Both the position numbers and the translations under genes were made by a program. The notes beneath the pieces were generated by a model. The model had not been told where the DNA came from, searched no databases, and saw nothing but the letters and a program-made list of their open reading frames with translations. From Pseudolysinimonas_A sp041984585 (GTDB taxonomy: Bacteria > Actinomycetota > Actinomycetes > Actinomycetales > Microbacteriaceae), in assembly GCA_041984585.1 (NCBI GenBank), contig JBHIXX010000014.1, forward strand, positions 1 to 61,898: a DNA stretch of 61,898 nt, in the 5' to 3' direction. Of this stretch, positions 54,169 to 61,898 are shown piece by piece. How positions within the stretch are numbered: position 1 is the first letter of the stretch; each line of letters opens with the position of its first letter.

Positions 54169-55100
54169 TGGCCGCTCCCCGGCGCACCGGCCTCGGCCGC
54201 GGGATCGGCGCCCTCATCCCGACACAGGAGGGCGACCGCCCGGTCGACGTGTTCTTCCCGGCCCAGGACGACCTGGTCGCGGTGCCGGGCGCCCGCCTGG
54301 TCGAGCTCGACCCGGAGGACATCGTCCCCAACCCGCAGCAGCCTCGGAAGGAGTTCCGCGACGAAGAGCTGCAGGAGCTCGTCGTCTCGGTGCGCGAGTT
54401 CGGCGTGCTGCAGCCGATCGTCGTGCGTCCCCGCCCCGGCGCGGCTCCCGGCGAACCGGCGCACGAGCTGGTCATGGGCGAGCGTCGGCTGCGCGCCACC
54501 AAGCTGGCCGGACGCACGTCCATCCCCGCGATCGTCAAGGACCGCGCTGATGAGGTCATGCTGCGCGACGCGCTGCTCGAGAACCTGCACCGCGCCGAGC
54601 TGAACCCGCTCGAGGAGGCGTCGGCCTACCAGCAGCTGCTGCAGGACTTCGGCATCACCCAGGAGCAGCTCGCCGAGCGCATCGGCCGCAGCCGCCCGCA
54701 GATCACCAACACCCTGCGCCTGCTGCGCCTGCCCGCGACCGTGCAGCGCCGGGTCGCCTCCGGGGTGCTCAGCGCGGGTCACGCGCGGGCCATCCTCGCG
54801 GCGGGCGACGCGGATTCCATGGAGCGGCTGGCCGACAAGATCGTCAACCAGGATCTCTCCGTCCGCGCGGCGGAGGCCGCGGCGGCGGCATCCGGATCGG
54901 CGAAGCCGCGCGCCACGAAGCCCAAGGCCGGGAGCCGTCAGGAGCACCTGGCGACCCTCGCCGAGCGGCTCGGCGACCGGCTCGACACCCGGGTGAAGAT
55001 CGCGCTCGGCGCCTCGAAGGGCACGATCACGATCGACTTCGCGACGCCGGCCGACCTGCGGCGCATCCTCGACGAGCTCGGGGTGGACTCCACGACCTGA
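54168..55100 (+). CDS. parB: Chromosome partitioning protein ParB
   Basis: 310 residues, a CTP-dependent clamp that loads at parS and spreads. It starts RRTGLGRGIGALIP, then the CTP-binding box (VMGERRLRATK), ALLENLHRAELNPLEEA, the helix-turn-helix (QEQLAERIGRSRPQITNTLRL) and a C-terminal dimerisation end. ATG 54168 shares a base with the parA stop. Confidence 0.96.
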   Translation: MAAPRRTGLGRGIGALIPTQEGDRPVDVFFPAQDDLVAVPGARLVELDPEDIVPNPQQPRKEFRDEELQELVVSVREFGVLQPIVVRPRPGAAPGEPAHELVMGERRLRATKLAGRTSIPAIVKDRADEVMLRDALLENLHRAELNPLEEASAYQQLLQDFGITQEQLAERIGRSRPQITNTLRLLRLPATVQRRVASGVLSAGHARAILAAGDADSMERLADKIVNQDLSVRAAEAAAAASGSAKPRATKPKAGSRQEHLATLAERLGDRLDTRVKIALGASKGTITIDFATPADLRRILDELGVDSTT

Positions 55101-55194
55101 GCGGGCGGATCGTCGCCGGCGACAGTTCGACCGACGGATCTCAGCGGCGGCGTCGCGGCGCTCCCGGATGGGGCAGCGGGCGTCGCGGCGCGAC

Positions 55195-56142
55195 TCAGCC
55201 GTCGGCGATGGCGGCCTCGGCGAGCCGGGCGTAGACCCAGCCGAGGTCGTGGCCGGCCGCCTCGAGCGCCAGCGGAACCAGCGAGGTCTCGGTGAGCCCG
55301 GGCATCACGCTGGCCTCGAGGAACCAGGCGGTCCCCGCTCCGTCGACGATCAGGTCGATGCGCGAGATGTGGCGCAGGCCGAGCGCCCGGTGGGCCGCCA
55401 GTGCCGTCTCGGCGGCCACAGCGGCCGCGTCGTCGGCGATCCGGGCCGGGGCGTAGAAGTTGGTCAGACCGGGGTTGTAGCGCTCCTCGTAGCCGTACAC
55501 GCCCGACGTCGGCTCGATCTCGACCGCCGGCAGGGCCACCGGCCCGTCGCCGGTGTCGATCACCCCGATGCCGATCTCGGTGCCGGCGATGAACTGCTCG
55601 ATCACCGCGACGTCCCAGTAGGTGTAGGCGTCGACCATCGCGCGGGGCAGCTGGGCGGCATCCGTCACGATCGTCACGCCGAGCGCGGAGCCGCCCTGGG
55701 CGGGCTTGACGACCAGCGGCACGGGCAGCTCGTCGCCGATGGCGGCGAACACGGCCTCGGCGCCGAGCTCGCGGAAGGCGTCGCGCCCGAGCGAGATGGA
55801 GCGGGGCGTCGCCACGCCGGCGCGGCTGACGACGACCTTCGCGGTCGGCTTGTCCCAGGCGAGGCGGGCCGCCTCGGCGCGGGCTCCGACGAACGGGATG
55901 CCGAGGAAGCCGAGCAGACCGCGCAGCGCGCCGTCGTCGCCGCTGGCGCCGTGCAGGGCGGGCCAGACCACGTCGGGGCGGTCGGCGAGCAGCGCCGGGA
56001 GCAGGGTGGCATCCGGATCGCGCAGTTCCACCTCGAGACCGTGCTCGAGCAGGCTGTCGGCCACCTGGCGACCCGTGCGCAGCGACACGTCCCGCTCGTG
56101 CGAGATGCCGCCCGCGAGGACGACGACCTTCGAGATGCCCAT
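55195..56142 (-). CDS. D-alanine--D-alanine ligase family protein (ATP-grasp)
   Basis: 315 residues. N-terminal VVLAGGISHERDVSLRTG is the Ddl start; WPALHGASGDDGALRG, LVVKPAQGGSALGVT (ATP lid) and FLEASVMPGLTETSLVP (metal and product site, N-to-S variant of the usual NE/VNTxPGMT) follow. It likely joins two D-Ala or a similar pair for wall precursors. The variant C-terminal motif leaves some doubt on substrate. ATG 56142 overlaps the aminotransferase stop (TGATG). Confidence 0.88.
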   Translation of the reverse strand: MGISKVVVLAGGISHERDVSLRTGRQVADSLLEHGLEVELRDPDATLLPALLADRPDVVWPALHGASGDDGALRGLLGFLGIPFVGARAEAARLAWDKPTAKVVVSRAGVATPRSISLGRDAFRELGAEAVFAAIGDELPVPLVVKPAQGGSALGVTIVTDAAQLPRAMVDAYTYWDVAVIEQFIAGTEIGIGVIDTGDGPVALPAVEIEPTSGVYGYEERYNPGLTNFYAPARIADDAAAVAAETALAAHRALGLRHISRIDLIVDGAGTAWFLEASVMPGLTETSLVPLALEAAGHDLGWVYARLAEAAIADG

Positions 56143-57440
56143 CAGCCGATGTTGGGCGGCAGCACGTCTTCGCGCTCCGCGGGCAGGGACACGGGACCGG
56201 TCTGCTGGAACTCGGTGAGCAGGTCGAGCTCCCCGCTGACGACGAGCGCGAGGCGTCGGATGCCCTCGCGGATGAAGTCGGGGGTCGGGTAGCAGAACGA
56301 CAGGCGCATCGCGTCGTGACCGCCGCCGTCGGCGTGGAACGCGGTGCCCGGCGTGTACGCGACGAGCTCCTTCACCGCGCGCGGCAGCATCGCCTTCGAG
56401 TCGAGCGCCGGGGGCAGCCGCAGCCAGACGTAGAAGCCGCCGGTGGGGACGGTCCAGCTGAGCGTGGGCAGGTGCTCCTGCAGGGCGCCGAGCATGGCGT
56501 CGCGCCGCTCGCGGTAGACGTCGCGGAAGGTGGCGATCTGGCCGCGCCAGTCGGCGTTGTCGAGGTACTCGGAGATGATCACCTGCGAGAACGAGCTCGG
56601 CGACAGCACCGCCGCCTCGTTCGCCAAGACGAGTTTTTCTCGAATAGCCAGGGGAGCGACGGCCCAGCCGACGCGCAGCCCGGGGGCGAACGTCTTCGAG
56701 AAGGTGCCGAGGTAGACCACGTTCTCGTCGTCGATCGAGCGCATCGCGTGCGGCGGCGCGTCGTCGAAGTACAGCAGGCCGTAGGGGTTGTCCTCGAGCA
56801 CCAGGATGTCGTTCTCCCGGGCGATCTCGAGCACCTCCATCCGGCGCGCCCAGGGCATCGTGACGCCCATCGGGTTGTGGAACGACGGGATCGTGTAGAG
56901 GAACTTGATGCGGCGCCCCTCGGAGCGCAGCCGCGCGATCGTCTCGCGCAGCGCCTCGGGAACGAGCCCCTCGTCGTCCATCGCCGTGTGCACGACCTCG
57001 GCCTGGAAGCTCTTGAACACCGTGATCGCCGTCACGTAGCTCGGACCCTCGGCGATGACCACGTCGCCCTCATCGAGGAAGAGCTTCGAAATCAGCTCGA
57101 GCGCGTGCTGCGACCCGGTGGTGACCACGACGTCGTCGACGCCCGCGTGGATGCCCTCGAGGGCCATCACGTCGAGGATCTGCTCGCGCAGCCGAGGGAT
57201 GCCCTGGCCCGATCCGTACTGGAGGGCGACACCGGCCCGCTCGCGCACCGTGCGATCGACGGCGGCGGAGAGCAGATCGGTCGGCAGGGCCGAGACGTAC
57301 GGCATCCCGCCCGCCAGCGAGACGACCTCGGGGCGGCTCGCCACCGCGAACAGCGCGCGGACCTCGGAGGCGCCCAACCCGGCCGTGCGCGCGGCGTACC
57401 GGCCGAGCCACGGATCGAGGTTCCTGCCCTGGGTCTGCAT
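56142..57440 (-). CDS. PLP-dependent aminotransferase (class I/II, 2-aminoadipate/MocR-like)
   Basis: 432 residues, fold type I. It shows SLAGGMPYVSALP, YGSGQGIPRLREQI, TTGSQHALELI, IPSFHNPMGVTM, LEDNPYGLLYFD and the PLP Lys in GTFSKTFAPGLRVGW, all of the LysN/aromatic aminotransferase branch, without a GntR head. Probably transaminates an amino acid such as 2-aminoadipate, aromatic or Ala/Glu. A TACCCT box lies 8 bases before ATG 57440. Operonic with the Ddl-type gene, so supply of a wall amino acid is conceivable. Confidence 0.88.
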   Translation of the reverse strand: MQTQGRNLDPWLGRYAARTAGLGASEVRALFAVASRPEVVSLAGGMPYVSALPTDLLSAAVDRTVRERAGVALQYGSGQGIPRLREQILDVMALEGIHAGVDDVVVTTGSQHALELISKLFLDEGDVVIAEGPSYVTAITVFKSFQAEVVHTAMDDEGLVPEALRETIARLRSEGRRIKFLYTIPSFHNPMGVTMPWARRMEVLEIARENDILVLEDNPYGLLYFDDAPPHAMRSIDDENVVYLGTFSKTFAPGLRVGWAVAPLAIREKLVLANEAAVLSPSSFSQVIISEYLDNADWRGQIATFRDVYRERRDAMLGALQEHLPTLSWTVPTGGFYVWLRLPPALDSKAMLPRAVKELVAYTPGTAFHADGGGHDAMRLSFCYPTPDFIREGIRRLALVVSGELDLLTEFQQTGPVSLPAEREDVLPPNIG

Positions 57441-57448
57441 GAACGTCA

Positions 57449-57454
57449 AGGGTA
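57449..57454 (-). promoter_or_regulatory. -10 box of the aminotransferase-ligase unit
   Basis: TACCCT on the minus strand, 8 bases before ATG 57440; near-leaderless pattern. Confidence 0.35.
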
Positions 57455-57467
57455 GCCCCGAAAAGCT

Positions 57468-57504
57468 CCGCGGCCCCCACCCCGAGCGGGGGCGGAGGCC
57501 GCGG
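57468..57504 (-). terminator. Terminator-like hairpin after trxA
   Basis: CCGCGGCC (57468-57475) and GGCCGCGG (57497-57504) pair, with a C-run/G-run inner stem, just past the trxA stop at 57541. Confidence 0.5.
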
Positions 57505-57540
57505 ATGCGCGACTGGACCGGATGCCCGGTCCGCGGCGGC

Positions 57541-57864
57541 TCAGGCCAGGAACTCGGCCAGATCGGCCTCAAGCGCGGGCTTCGGCTTGGCGCCGATCAC
57601 GCGCTTGACGACCTCGCCGCCGGAGAACACGAACATCGCCGGAATCGACGTGATGCCGTACTTCATCGCCGTCTCCGGGTTGTCGTCGACGTTGAGCTTC
57701 ACGATCGACAGCTTCTCGACGTTCTCCTCGGCGATCTTGTCGAGGATCGGCGAGACGGCGCGACACGGGCCGCACCACTCGGCCCAGAAGTCGACCATGA
57801 TCGGCTTCTCGGAGGCGAGCACCTCGTCCGCGAACGTGGCGTCGGTGACTTCCTTGGTGGACAT
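57541..57864 (-). CDS. trxA: Thioredoxin
   Basis: 107 residues, a classical thioredoxin: MVDFWAEWCGPCRAVSPIL with the CGPC redox centre, YGITSIPAMFVF with the cis-Pro, and GAKPKPALEADLAEFL. It reduces protein disulfides and is recharged by the TrxB encoded just upstream. ATG 57864 has GGGAGAG 7 bases before it. Probably co-transcribed from the SigR-like promoter of trxB. Confidence 0.97.
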   Translation of the reverse strand: MSTKEVTDATFADEVLASEKPIMVDFWAEWCGPCRAVSPILDKIAEENVEKLSIVKLNVDDNPETAMKYGITSIPAMFVFSGGEVVKRVIGAKPKPALEADLAEFLA

Positions 57865-57932
57865 CGTTCTCTCTCCCTGTGGTGGTGGGTGATCTGTGGA
57901 TCGCAACGCCGGAACGGCGTCGGTGATTCCCG

Positions 57933-58931
57933 TCAGACGGTCGCCTCGGCGGGCTCGGCCGCGGTGGCGGCGGTCGCCGCGACGTCCTCGACCCGGTCGA
58001 GCAGGTCGCGCGGCAGGTCGGCGAGGTAGTGCTCGGCGTCGAGGGCCGCGGCGCAGCCCGACCCGGCGGCGGTGATCGCCTGCTTGTAGGTCGCGTCGAC
58101 CACGTCGCCGGCGGCGAAGACGCCCGGGATGCTGGTCTTCGAGCTGCGGCCCTGTACCGCGACGGTGCCCTCGGCGGTCAGCTCGAGCGCGTCGTGGATG
58201 AGATGGGTGCGCGGGTCGGCGCCGATGGCGACGAACAGGCCCTCCAGGTCGAGCGTGGTCTCCGACCCGTCTTCGGTGTCGATGAGGCCGATGCCGGTGA
58301 CCTTCTCGTCGCCGTAGATGTGCCCGACCTCCTTGTTCCAGAGGAACTCGATCTTCGGGTCGGCGAAGGCGCGGTCCTGCATCGCGGCCGAGGCGCGGAG
58401 CTCGGCACGGCGGTGCACCAGGTACACCTTGTCGGCGAACTTGGTGAGGAACGTGGCCTCCTCGAGCGCCGAGTCGCCGCCGCCGACGACCGCGACCTTC
58501 TTCTGGCGGAAGAACGCCCCATCGCAGGTGGCGCACCACGAGACGCCGTAGCCGGAGAGGCGGGTCTCGTCGTCGAGGCCGAGCTTGCGGTACTCCGAGC
58601 CGGTCGCGTAGATGACGGTGAGCGCCTCGTGCACCGAGCCGTCGCCGAGGTGCACCTTCTTGACGTCGCCGTCGAGCTCGAGCTTCGTGACGTCGTCGTA
58701 GACGATCTCGGCGCCGAACTTCTCGGCCTGCTCCTGCATCTTCGTCATCAGGTCGGGACCCATGACGCCCTCCGGGAAGCCCGGGAAGTTCTCGACCTCG
58801 GTGGTCTTCATCAGCTCGCCGCCGAACTCGACCGAGCTCGCGATGACGAGCGGCTTGAGGTTGGCCCGCGCGGCGTAGATGGCCGCGGTGTAGCCCGCCG
58901 GTCCGGATCCGATGATCACGACGTGTCGCAT
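57933..58931 (-). CDS. trxB: Thioredoxin reductase (NADPH)
   Basis: 332 residues, FAD/NADPH flavoprotein. FAD site GSGPAGYTAAIYAARA, redox pair WCATCDG, NADPH site VVGGGDSALEEA and the second FAD motif GVFAAGDVVDATYKQA. It passes electrons from NADPH to TrxA. AAGGAG lies 8 bases before ATG 58931. The last 18 residues are Ala-rich and variable. Confidence 0.97.
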   Translation of the reverse strand: MRHVVIIGSGPAGYTAAIYAARANLKPLVIASSVEFGGELMKTTEVENFPGFPEGVMGPDLMTKMQEQAEKFGAEIVYDDVTKLELDGDVKKVHLGDGSVHEALTVIYATGSEYRKLGLDDETRLSGYGVSWCATCDGAFFRQKKVAVVGGGDSALEEATFLTKFADKVYLVHRRAELRASAAMQDRAFADPKIEFLWNKEVGHIYGDEKVTGIGLIDTEDGSETTLDLEGLFVAIGADPRTHLIHDALELTAEGTVAVQGRSSKTSIPGVFAAGDVVDATYKQAITAAGSGCAAALDAEHYLADLPRDLLDRVEDVAATAATAAEPAEATV

Positions 58932-58972
58932 GATGCTGACTGCTCCTTAGGGAATCGGTCGCCGGACGGTAC

Positions 58973-58998
58973 AACACATCCTACGGACGGCCCATTCC
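58973..58998 (-). promoter_or_regulatory. SigR/SigH-type promoter of trxB-trxA
   Basis: On the minus strand, GGAAT (58998-58994), exactly 18 bases, then GTT (58975-58973), the thiol-stress sigma factor consensus. It sits about 42 bases before ATG 58931. Thiol-stress control of trxBA by this sigma factor is established in streptomycetes and mycobacteria. Confidence 0.65.
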
Positions 58999-59061
58999 CC
59001 CGCGGGGGTCGGGCGGGTGAACCCTCCGCCTGGTGGAAACCCGCGAGGCGCGGTCGGGGGC

Positions 59062-60672
59062 TCAGCGCCGCCGCACGAGCGCGACCACGCCGCGCAGCTC
59101 GGGCACCCGGGCGGCGAGCAGCACGGCCAGGTACACGCCGAGCACGACGGCGCCGACCGCGGCGACGCCGAGCATCCCGGCGAGCTTCCCCGAGACGGCC
59201 CAGCCGCCATCCGTCCCGCCCAGCAGCCAGAGCACGGCGACGCCGGCCGCGGCGGCGGGCACGGTGGCGAGCGCGTAGACGCCGAGCCGGGAGACCACGC
59301 GGCGGCCGTCGAGTCCGCCGAGACGCGCGCGCAGCACGATCGCCGCGACGATCGTCTGGGCGGTGCCGGCGACGGAGGTGACGAGGGCGATCCCGGCCGC
59401 GACCTGCGCCGACGGCGCCACGACGAGAACCCCGAGGGCGCCGGCCACGAAGAGCCCGGACTGCACGAGCTGCAGCAGGAACGGGGTGCGGGTGTCGCCG
59501 AGGGCGTAGAACCCGCGCTGGAACAGGAACAGCACGCTGAACGGAACCAGGCCGACCAGGAAGGCGAGCAGCACGATCGCGATCGGCATCACCTCGCGCG
59601 CCTCGTTGGCGAACACGGCGGCGAACGGGGGCGCGGCGGCGGCGAGGGCGGCGGCCGCACCGGTGACCAGCAGCCCGACGCCGCGGAGCGCCGCCGAGAG
59701 GTCGGCCCGGATGTCGGCGAGCCGGCCGTCGCGAGCGTGTTCGCTCATCCGGGTGAAGTACGGGGTCGCGATCGACACCGCGATGATCGAGTGCGGCAGC
59801 ATGAAGATCAGCCACGTCGTGCGCAGCACGGCGAGCGACGGGTCGTCGGCATCCGCGGTCACCGCGACGTTGCTCTGCACCACGCCCGCCGCCTGGGTGA
59901 CGAGGATCATGGCGAACGTCCAGCCCGCGGCTCGAGCCGGGGCGCCGAGCCCCGCCCCGCGCCAGCGGAAGTCGGGGCGGAAGCGCAGGCCGGTGCGCGG
60001 CCAGAAGGCGAGCAGCACGAGGGCCTGCGCGGCGATGCCGGCGGTCGCCCCGCCCGCGACGAGCACGATCTGGGCGGTGTCCCAGGTGGCCGGATCGCGG
60101 TGCGCCGGGTCGGCGCCGTAGAGGGCGACGAAGACCAGCAGAGTGGCGATGACCACGACGTTGTTGAGCGCGGGGGCCCAGGTGAACGGGCCGAACACGC
60201 CGCGGGCGTTCAGCACCTCGCCGAGCAGGGCGTAGAGCGCGTAGAAGAAGATCTGCGGCAGACACCAGTAGGCGAAGATCACGGCGAGCCGCACGCCGCC
60301 GTCGGAGAGCGCGTTGCTGCCCCCGCCGAACGAGTACAGCGTCACGAGCGCGGGCGCCGCGAGCGTGGCGACGATGGTGACGCCGGCGAACACGGTGATG
60401 CCGAGGGTGATCAGCCGGTTGACGAAGTCCTGCCCGCCGTCGGCGTGGGTGGCGGAGCGGACGATGTGCGGCACGAGCACCGCGGTCAGAAGGCCGCCCG
60501 CGACGATCGCGTACACGTTGTTGGGCAGCTGGTTGGCCAGCGCGAACGCGTTGGCGCCCTGACCGGTCTGGCCGATCGCCCAGGCGAGCACCGCGGCGTT
60601 GACGAAGCCGAGCGCGCGCGAGACGACGGTGCCCGACGCGAGGGCCGCACTGGCGCGGCCGATGCTAGCCAT
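59062..60672 (-). CDS. murJ: Lipid II flippase MurJ (MviN)
   Basis: 536 residues with about 14 spans, MOP superfamily. The N-terminus GRASAALASGTVVSRALGFV, then GQTGQGANAFALANQLPNNVY, the FFYALYALLGEVLNARG block and RGFYALGDTRTPF. It flips lipid II outward for wall synthesis; mycobacterial MurJ carries an extra pseudokinase domain that is missing here. ATG 60672 overlaps the upstream DUF6049 gene by 8 bases. Confidence 0.94.
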   Translation of the reverse strand: MASIGRASAALASGTVVSRALGFVNAAVLAWAIGQTGQGANAFALANQLPNNVYAIVAGGLLTAVLVPHIVRSATHADGGQDFVNRLITLGITVFAGVTIVATLAAPALVTLYSFGGGSNALSDGGVRLAVIFAYWCLPQIFFYALYALLGEVLNARGVFGPFTWAPALNNVVVIATLLVFVALYGADPAHRDPATWDTAQIVLVAGGATAGIAAQALVLLAFWPRTGLRFRPDFRWRGAGLGAPARAAGWTFAMILVTQAAGVVQSNVAVTADADDPSLAVLRTTWLIFMLPHSIIAVSIATPYFTRMSEHARDGRLADIRADLSAALRGVGLLVTGAAAALAAAAPPFAAVFANEAREVMPIAIVLLAFLVGLVPFSVLFLFQRGFYALGDTRTPFLLQLVQSGLFVAGALGVLVVAPSAQVAAGIALVTSVAGTAQTIVAAIVLRARLGGLDGRRVVSRLGVYALATVPAAAAGVAVLWLLGGTDGGWAVSGKLAGMLGVAAVGAVVLGVYLAVLLAARVPELRGVVALVRRR

Positions 60673-61898
60673 CGGTCTCGGTCTCGGTCTCGGTCTCGGT
60701 GTCGGTGTCGGCCCGCGCCGCCCGCCGGCGGCGCAGGATGTTGCGCACGATGCCCGCCGCGAAGACGACGACCAGCAGCGCGACGCCGATCAGGCCGAAC
60801 GTCTCCCACTGCGCCTGCAGCTCCACCTGCAGCCCGCGCGGCTGTCCGACCATGACGCCGGTGCCGGGCGAGCGCAGTTCGGTGCGCACGACGACGGTGC
60901 CGTTCGTGACGGCCTGCGCCGGCAGCCGGACGGTGTGCGACGAGCCCGGTTCGACCGTCACCGTCACGGGCGAGTCGACGCGGATAATCGGCCTCTCCGG
61001 GCGCGCGCTGAGGACGACGGTGACGGGCAGGTCGAGCTCGTTCGAGATCGTCACCGGCAGGAACGAGTTCTCGCTGGTCAGCACCGGCACGCTGCCGGCC
61101 ACGATCTGCACCGAGTCGGTGATCGCCCGGGATGCGGCGATGTGCTCGTCGGCGGCGTCGCCCCATCCGGCGGAGGCCATCGACTGCTCGCGCAGCAGCG
61201 ACAGCAGCTGCAGCCGCCGCGGGGCGGTCAGCGCGGCCGGCTCATCGAGCACGTCGGAGAAGTCGAGCACGCGCCGGGTCTCCGCGACCAGGGCGGTCAG
61301 CCGCGCGGCGCGGTCGGCGTCCGTCTCCGGCGCGACGATCGTCACCGATGCCGGGCTCGCGTCGAGCACGGAGGAGAGCGGGGCGAGCACGACCGAGTCC
61401 CGGCCGTCGAGGTCGGCGGCGATCTCGGCGAGGCGGAACCCGCCGAGCACGCCGGGACGGTCGAGCGTGAGCACGAGGGAGCGGCCGGGCGCCGCCGCCG
61501 CGAGGCCGTCGAGGGTGGCCTCGAGGCGGGCGAGCGCGTCGTCGAACACGTCGGACGAGATCGCCGTGGTCGCCTCGCGGAACAGCTCGGTCGCCGCGGA
61601 GTCGGCGACCACCAGCCGGGTGTCGCCCGCGCGGGCGGCGGCCGACGCCGACTCCGACACGTTCGCCGAGGTGGTGAGCACCGCCGCGTAGCCCGCCTCG
61701 GTGAGTCGGGCGGCGGCATCCGGGGTCACCTCGGCCGGCCAGGCGATCGCGGGGAGCGCGCCGGCCCAGGCCAGCAGCTCGTCGGTGGTCGGGACGCCGT
61801 CGACGGCGGGGTACTCGGTGTTGCCCAGCGCGAACAGGCGCTGCGCCTCGTCGGAGGCCAGGAACTCGAGGAAGGCGATCGCCTCGTCCCGGTTCGGC
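60665..61898 (-). CDS. DUF6049-type membrane-anchored protein, 5' part outside window; unusual N-terminal segment
   Basis: Open to the window edge (411 codons visible). From about 61760 to the stop it fits the DUF6049 proteins found before murJ in actinobacteria: a long extracytoplasmic region (LPAIAWPAEVTPDAAARL onward), a C-terminal transmembrane helix (FGLIGVALLVVVFAAGIV), a basic patch RRRRAAR and a TETETE tail coded by a 6-bp repeat. But the outermost 40 or so codons (FLEFLASDEAQRLFALGNTEYP) resemble the C-terminus of iron-type ABC solute-binding proteins, in the same frame. It could be a real fusion, an odd family variant or a misjoin. Confidence 0.65.
   Translation of the reverse strand, partial: PNRDEAIAFLEFLASDEAQRLFALGNTEYPAVDGVPTTDELLAWAGALPAIAWPAEVTPDAAARLTEAGYAAVLTTSANVSESASAAARAGDTRLVVADSAATELFREATTAISSDVFDDALARLEATLDGLAAAAPGRSLVLTLDRPGVLGGFRLAEIAADLDGRDSVVLAPLSSVLDASPASVTIVAPETDADRAARLTALVAETRRVLDFSDVLDEPAALTAPRRLQLLSLLREQSMASAGWGDAADEHIAASRAITDSVQIVAGSVPVLTSENSFLPVTISNELDLPVTVVLSARPERPIIRVDSPVTVTVEPGSSHTVRLPAQAVTNGTVVVRTELRSPGTGVMVGQPRGLQVELQAQWETFGLIGVALLVVVFAAGIVRNILRRRRAARADTDTETETETETDG
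60673..60708. repeat. Hexanucleotide repeat before murJ
   Basis: Four CGGTCT units (60673-60696) and two CGGTGT units (60697-60708). On the minus strand they encode alternating Thr-Glu/Thr-Asp at the end of the DUF6049-type protein, immediately before the murJ ATG. Confidence 0.9.

Noticed and set aside
55112..55123. GTCGCCGGCGAC as terminator between parB and the Ddl-type gene
   Set aside because: Perfect palindrome but without a loop, in sequence where such GC dyads arise by chance.

Overview
The window is very GC-rich chromosomal DNA from an actinobacterium, most likely a Microbacteriaceae member. Three things point that way: the origin cluster rpmH-rnpA-yidD-yidC-jag-rsmG-parA-parB diverging from dnaA-dnaN-gnd-recF-DUF721-gyrB-gyrA with a gnd gene between dnaN and recF; the fhaA-fhaB-pstP-rodA-pbpA-pknA-pknB cell-wall signalling operon with crgA and a class E sortase next to it; and NucS. 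The organism call is inference from gene order and protein style; no database was searched.

Layout. 1-9.6 kb is accessory: a truncated secreted repeat protein, a serine beta-lactamase-like protein coupled to an M13 metallopeptidase, an MFS exporter, nucS, a lower-GC Fic AMP-transferase gene, a frameshifted MATE transporter and a HAD phosphatase. 9.7-14.1 kb is a complete 2-methylcitrate (propionate) operon, GntR regulator-prpD-prpB-prpC. 14.2-17.1 kb holds a stand-alone AceE/transketolase-like E1 enzyme divergent from an Lrp/AsnC regulator. 17.2-24.2 kb has an Ig-like repeat surface protein, a rhodanese, an MFS transporter, a frameshifted membrane/molybdopterin oxidoreductase, a LysE exporter and a bile-acid/sodium-type symporter. 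After a tRNA-Leu, 24.4-33.2 kb is the FHA/phosphatase/kinase/elongation operon. 33.3-38.5 kb has a glutamine amidotransferase, a small membrane protein and sortase E (all overlapping), crgA, a rhomboid-like protein that has lost its catalytic residues, a cyclophilin and two uncharacterised membrane proteins. 38.7-39.2 kb has an orphan small gene beside tRNA-Ala and tRNA-Ile. 39.2-55.1 kb is the replication-origin region with DnaA boxes and two parS sites. 55.2-61.9 kb continues with a D-Ala-D-Ala ligase-type protein, a PLP aminotransferase, thioredoxin and its reductase (with a SigR/SigH-type promoter), murJ and the 3' part of a DUF6049-type gene.

How the genes work together: the kinase/PASTA operon, crgA, sortase E, murJ and the Ddl-type ligase serve envelope growth and its phospho-control. 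The origin block serves replication start, chromosome segregation, ribosome/RNase P biogenesis and membrane-protein insertion. A striking regulatory theme is that at about 18 genes a -10-like hexamer (TANNNT or CANNNT) sits 6-8 bases before the start codon, the signature of leaderless transcripts; this also corrects several starts. The most unusual points are the catalytically dead rhomboid, a convergent intergenic region packed with a palindrome and DnaA-like boxes, a 23-bp tandem repeat at the 3' end of the amidotransferase gene, an operator-like palindrome over the promoter of an orphan gene beside the tRNAs, and an iron-binding-protein-like stretch fused in frame to the DUF6049 gene. I see no CRISPR array, insertion sequence, prophage or rRNA.
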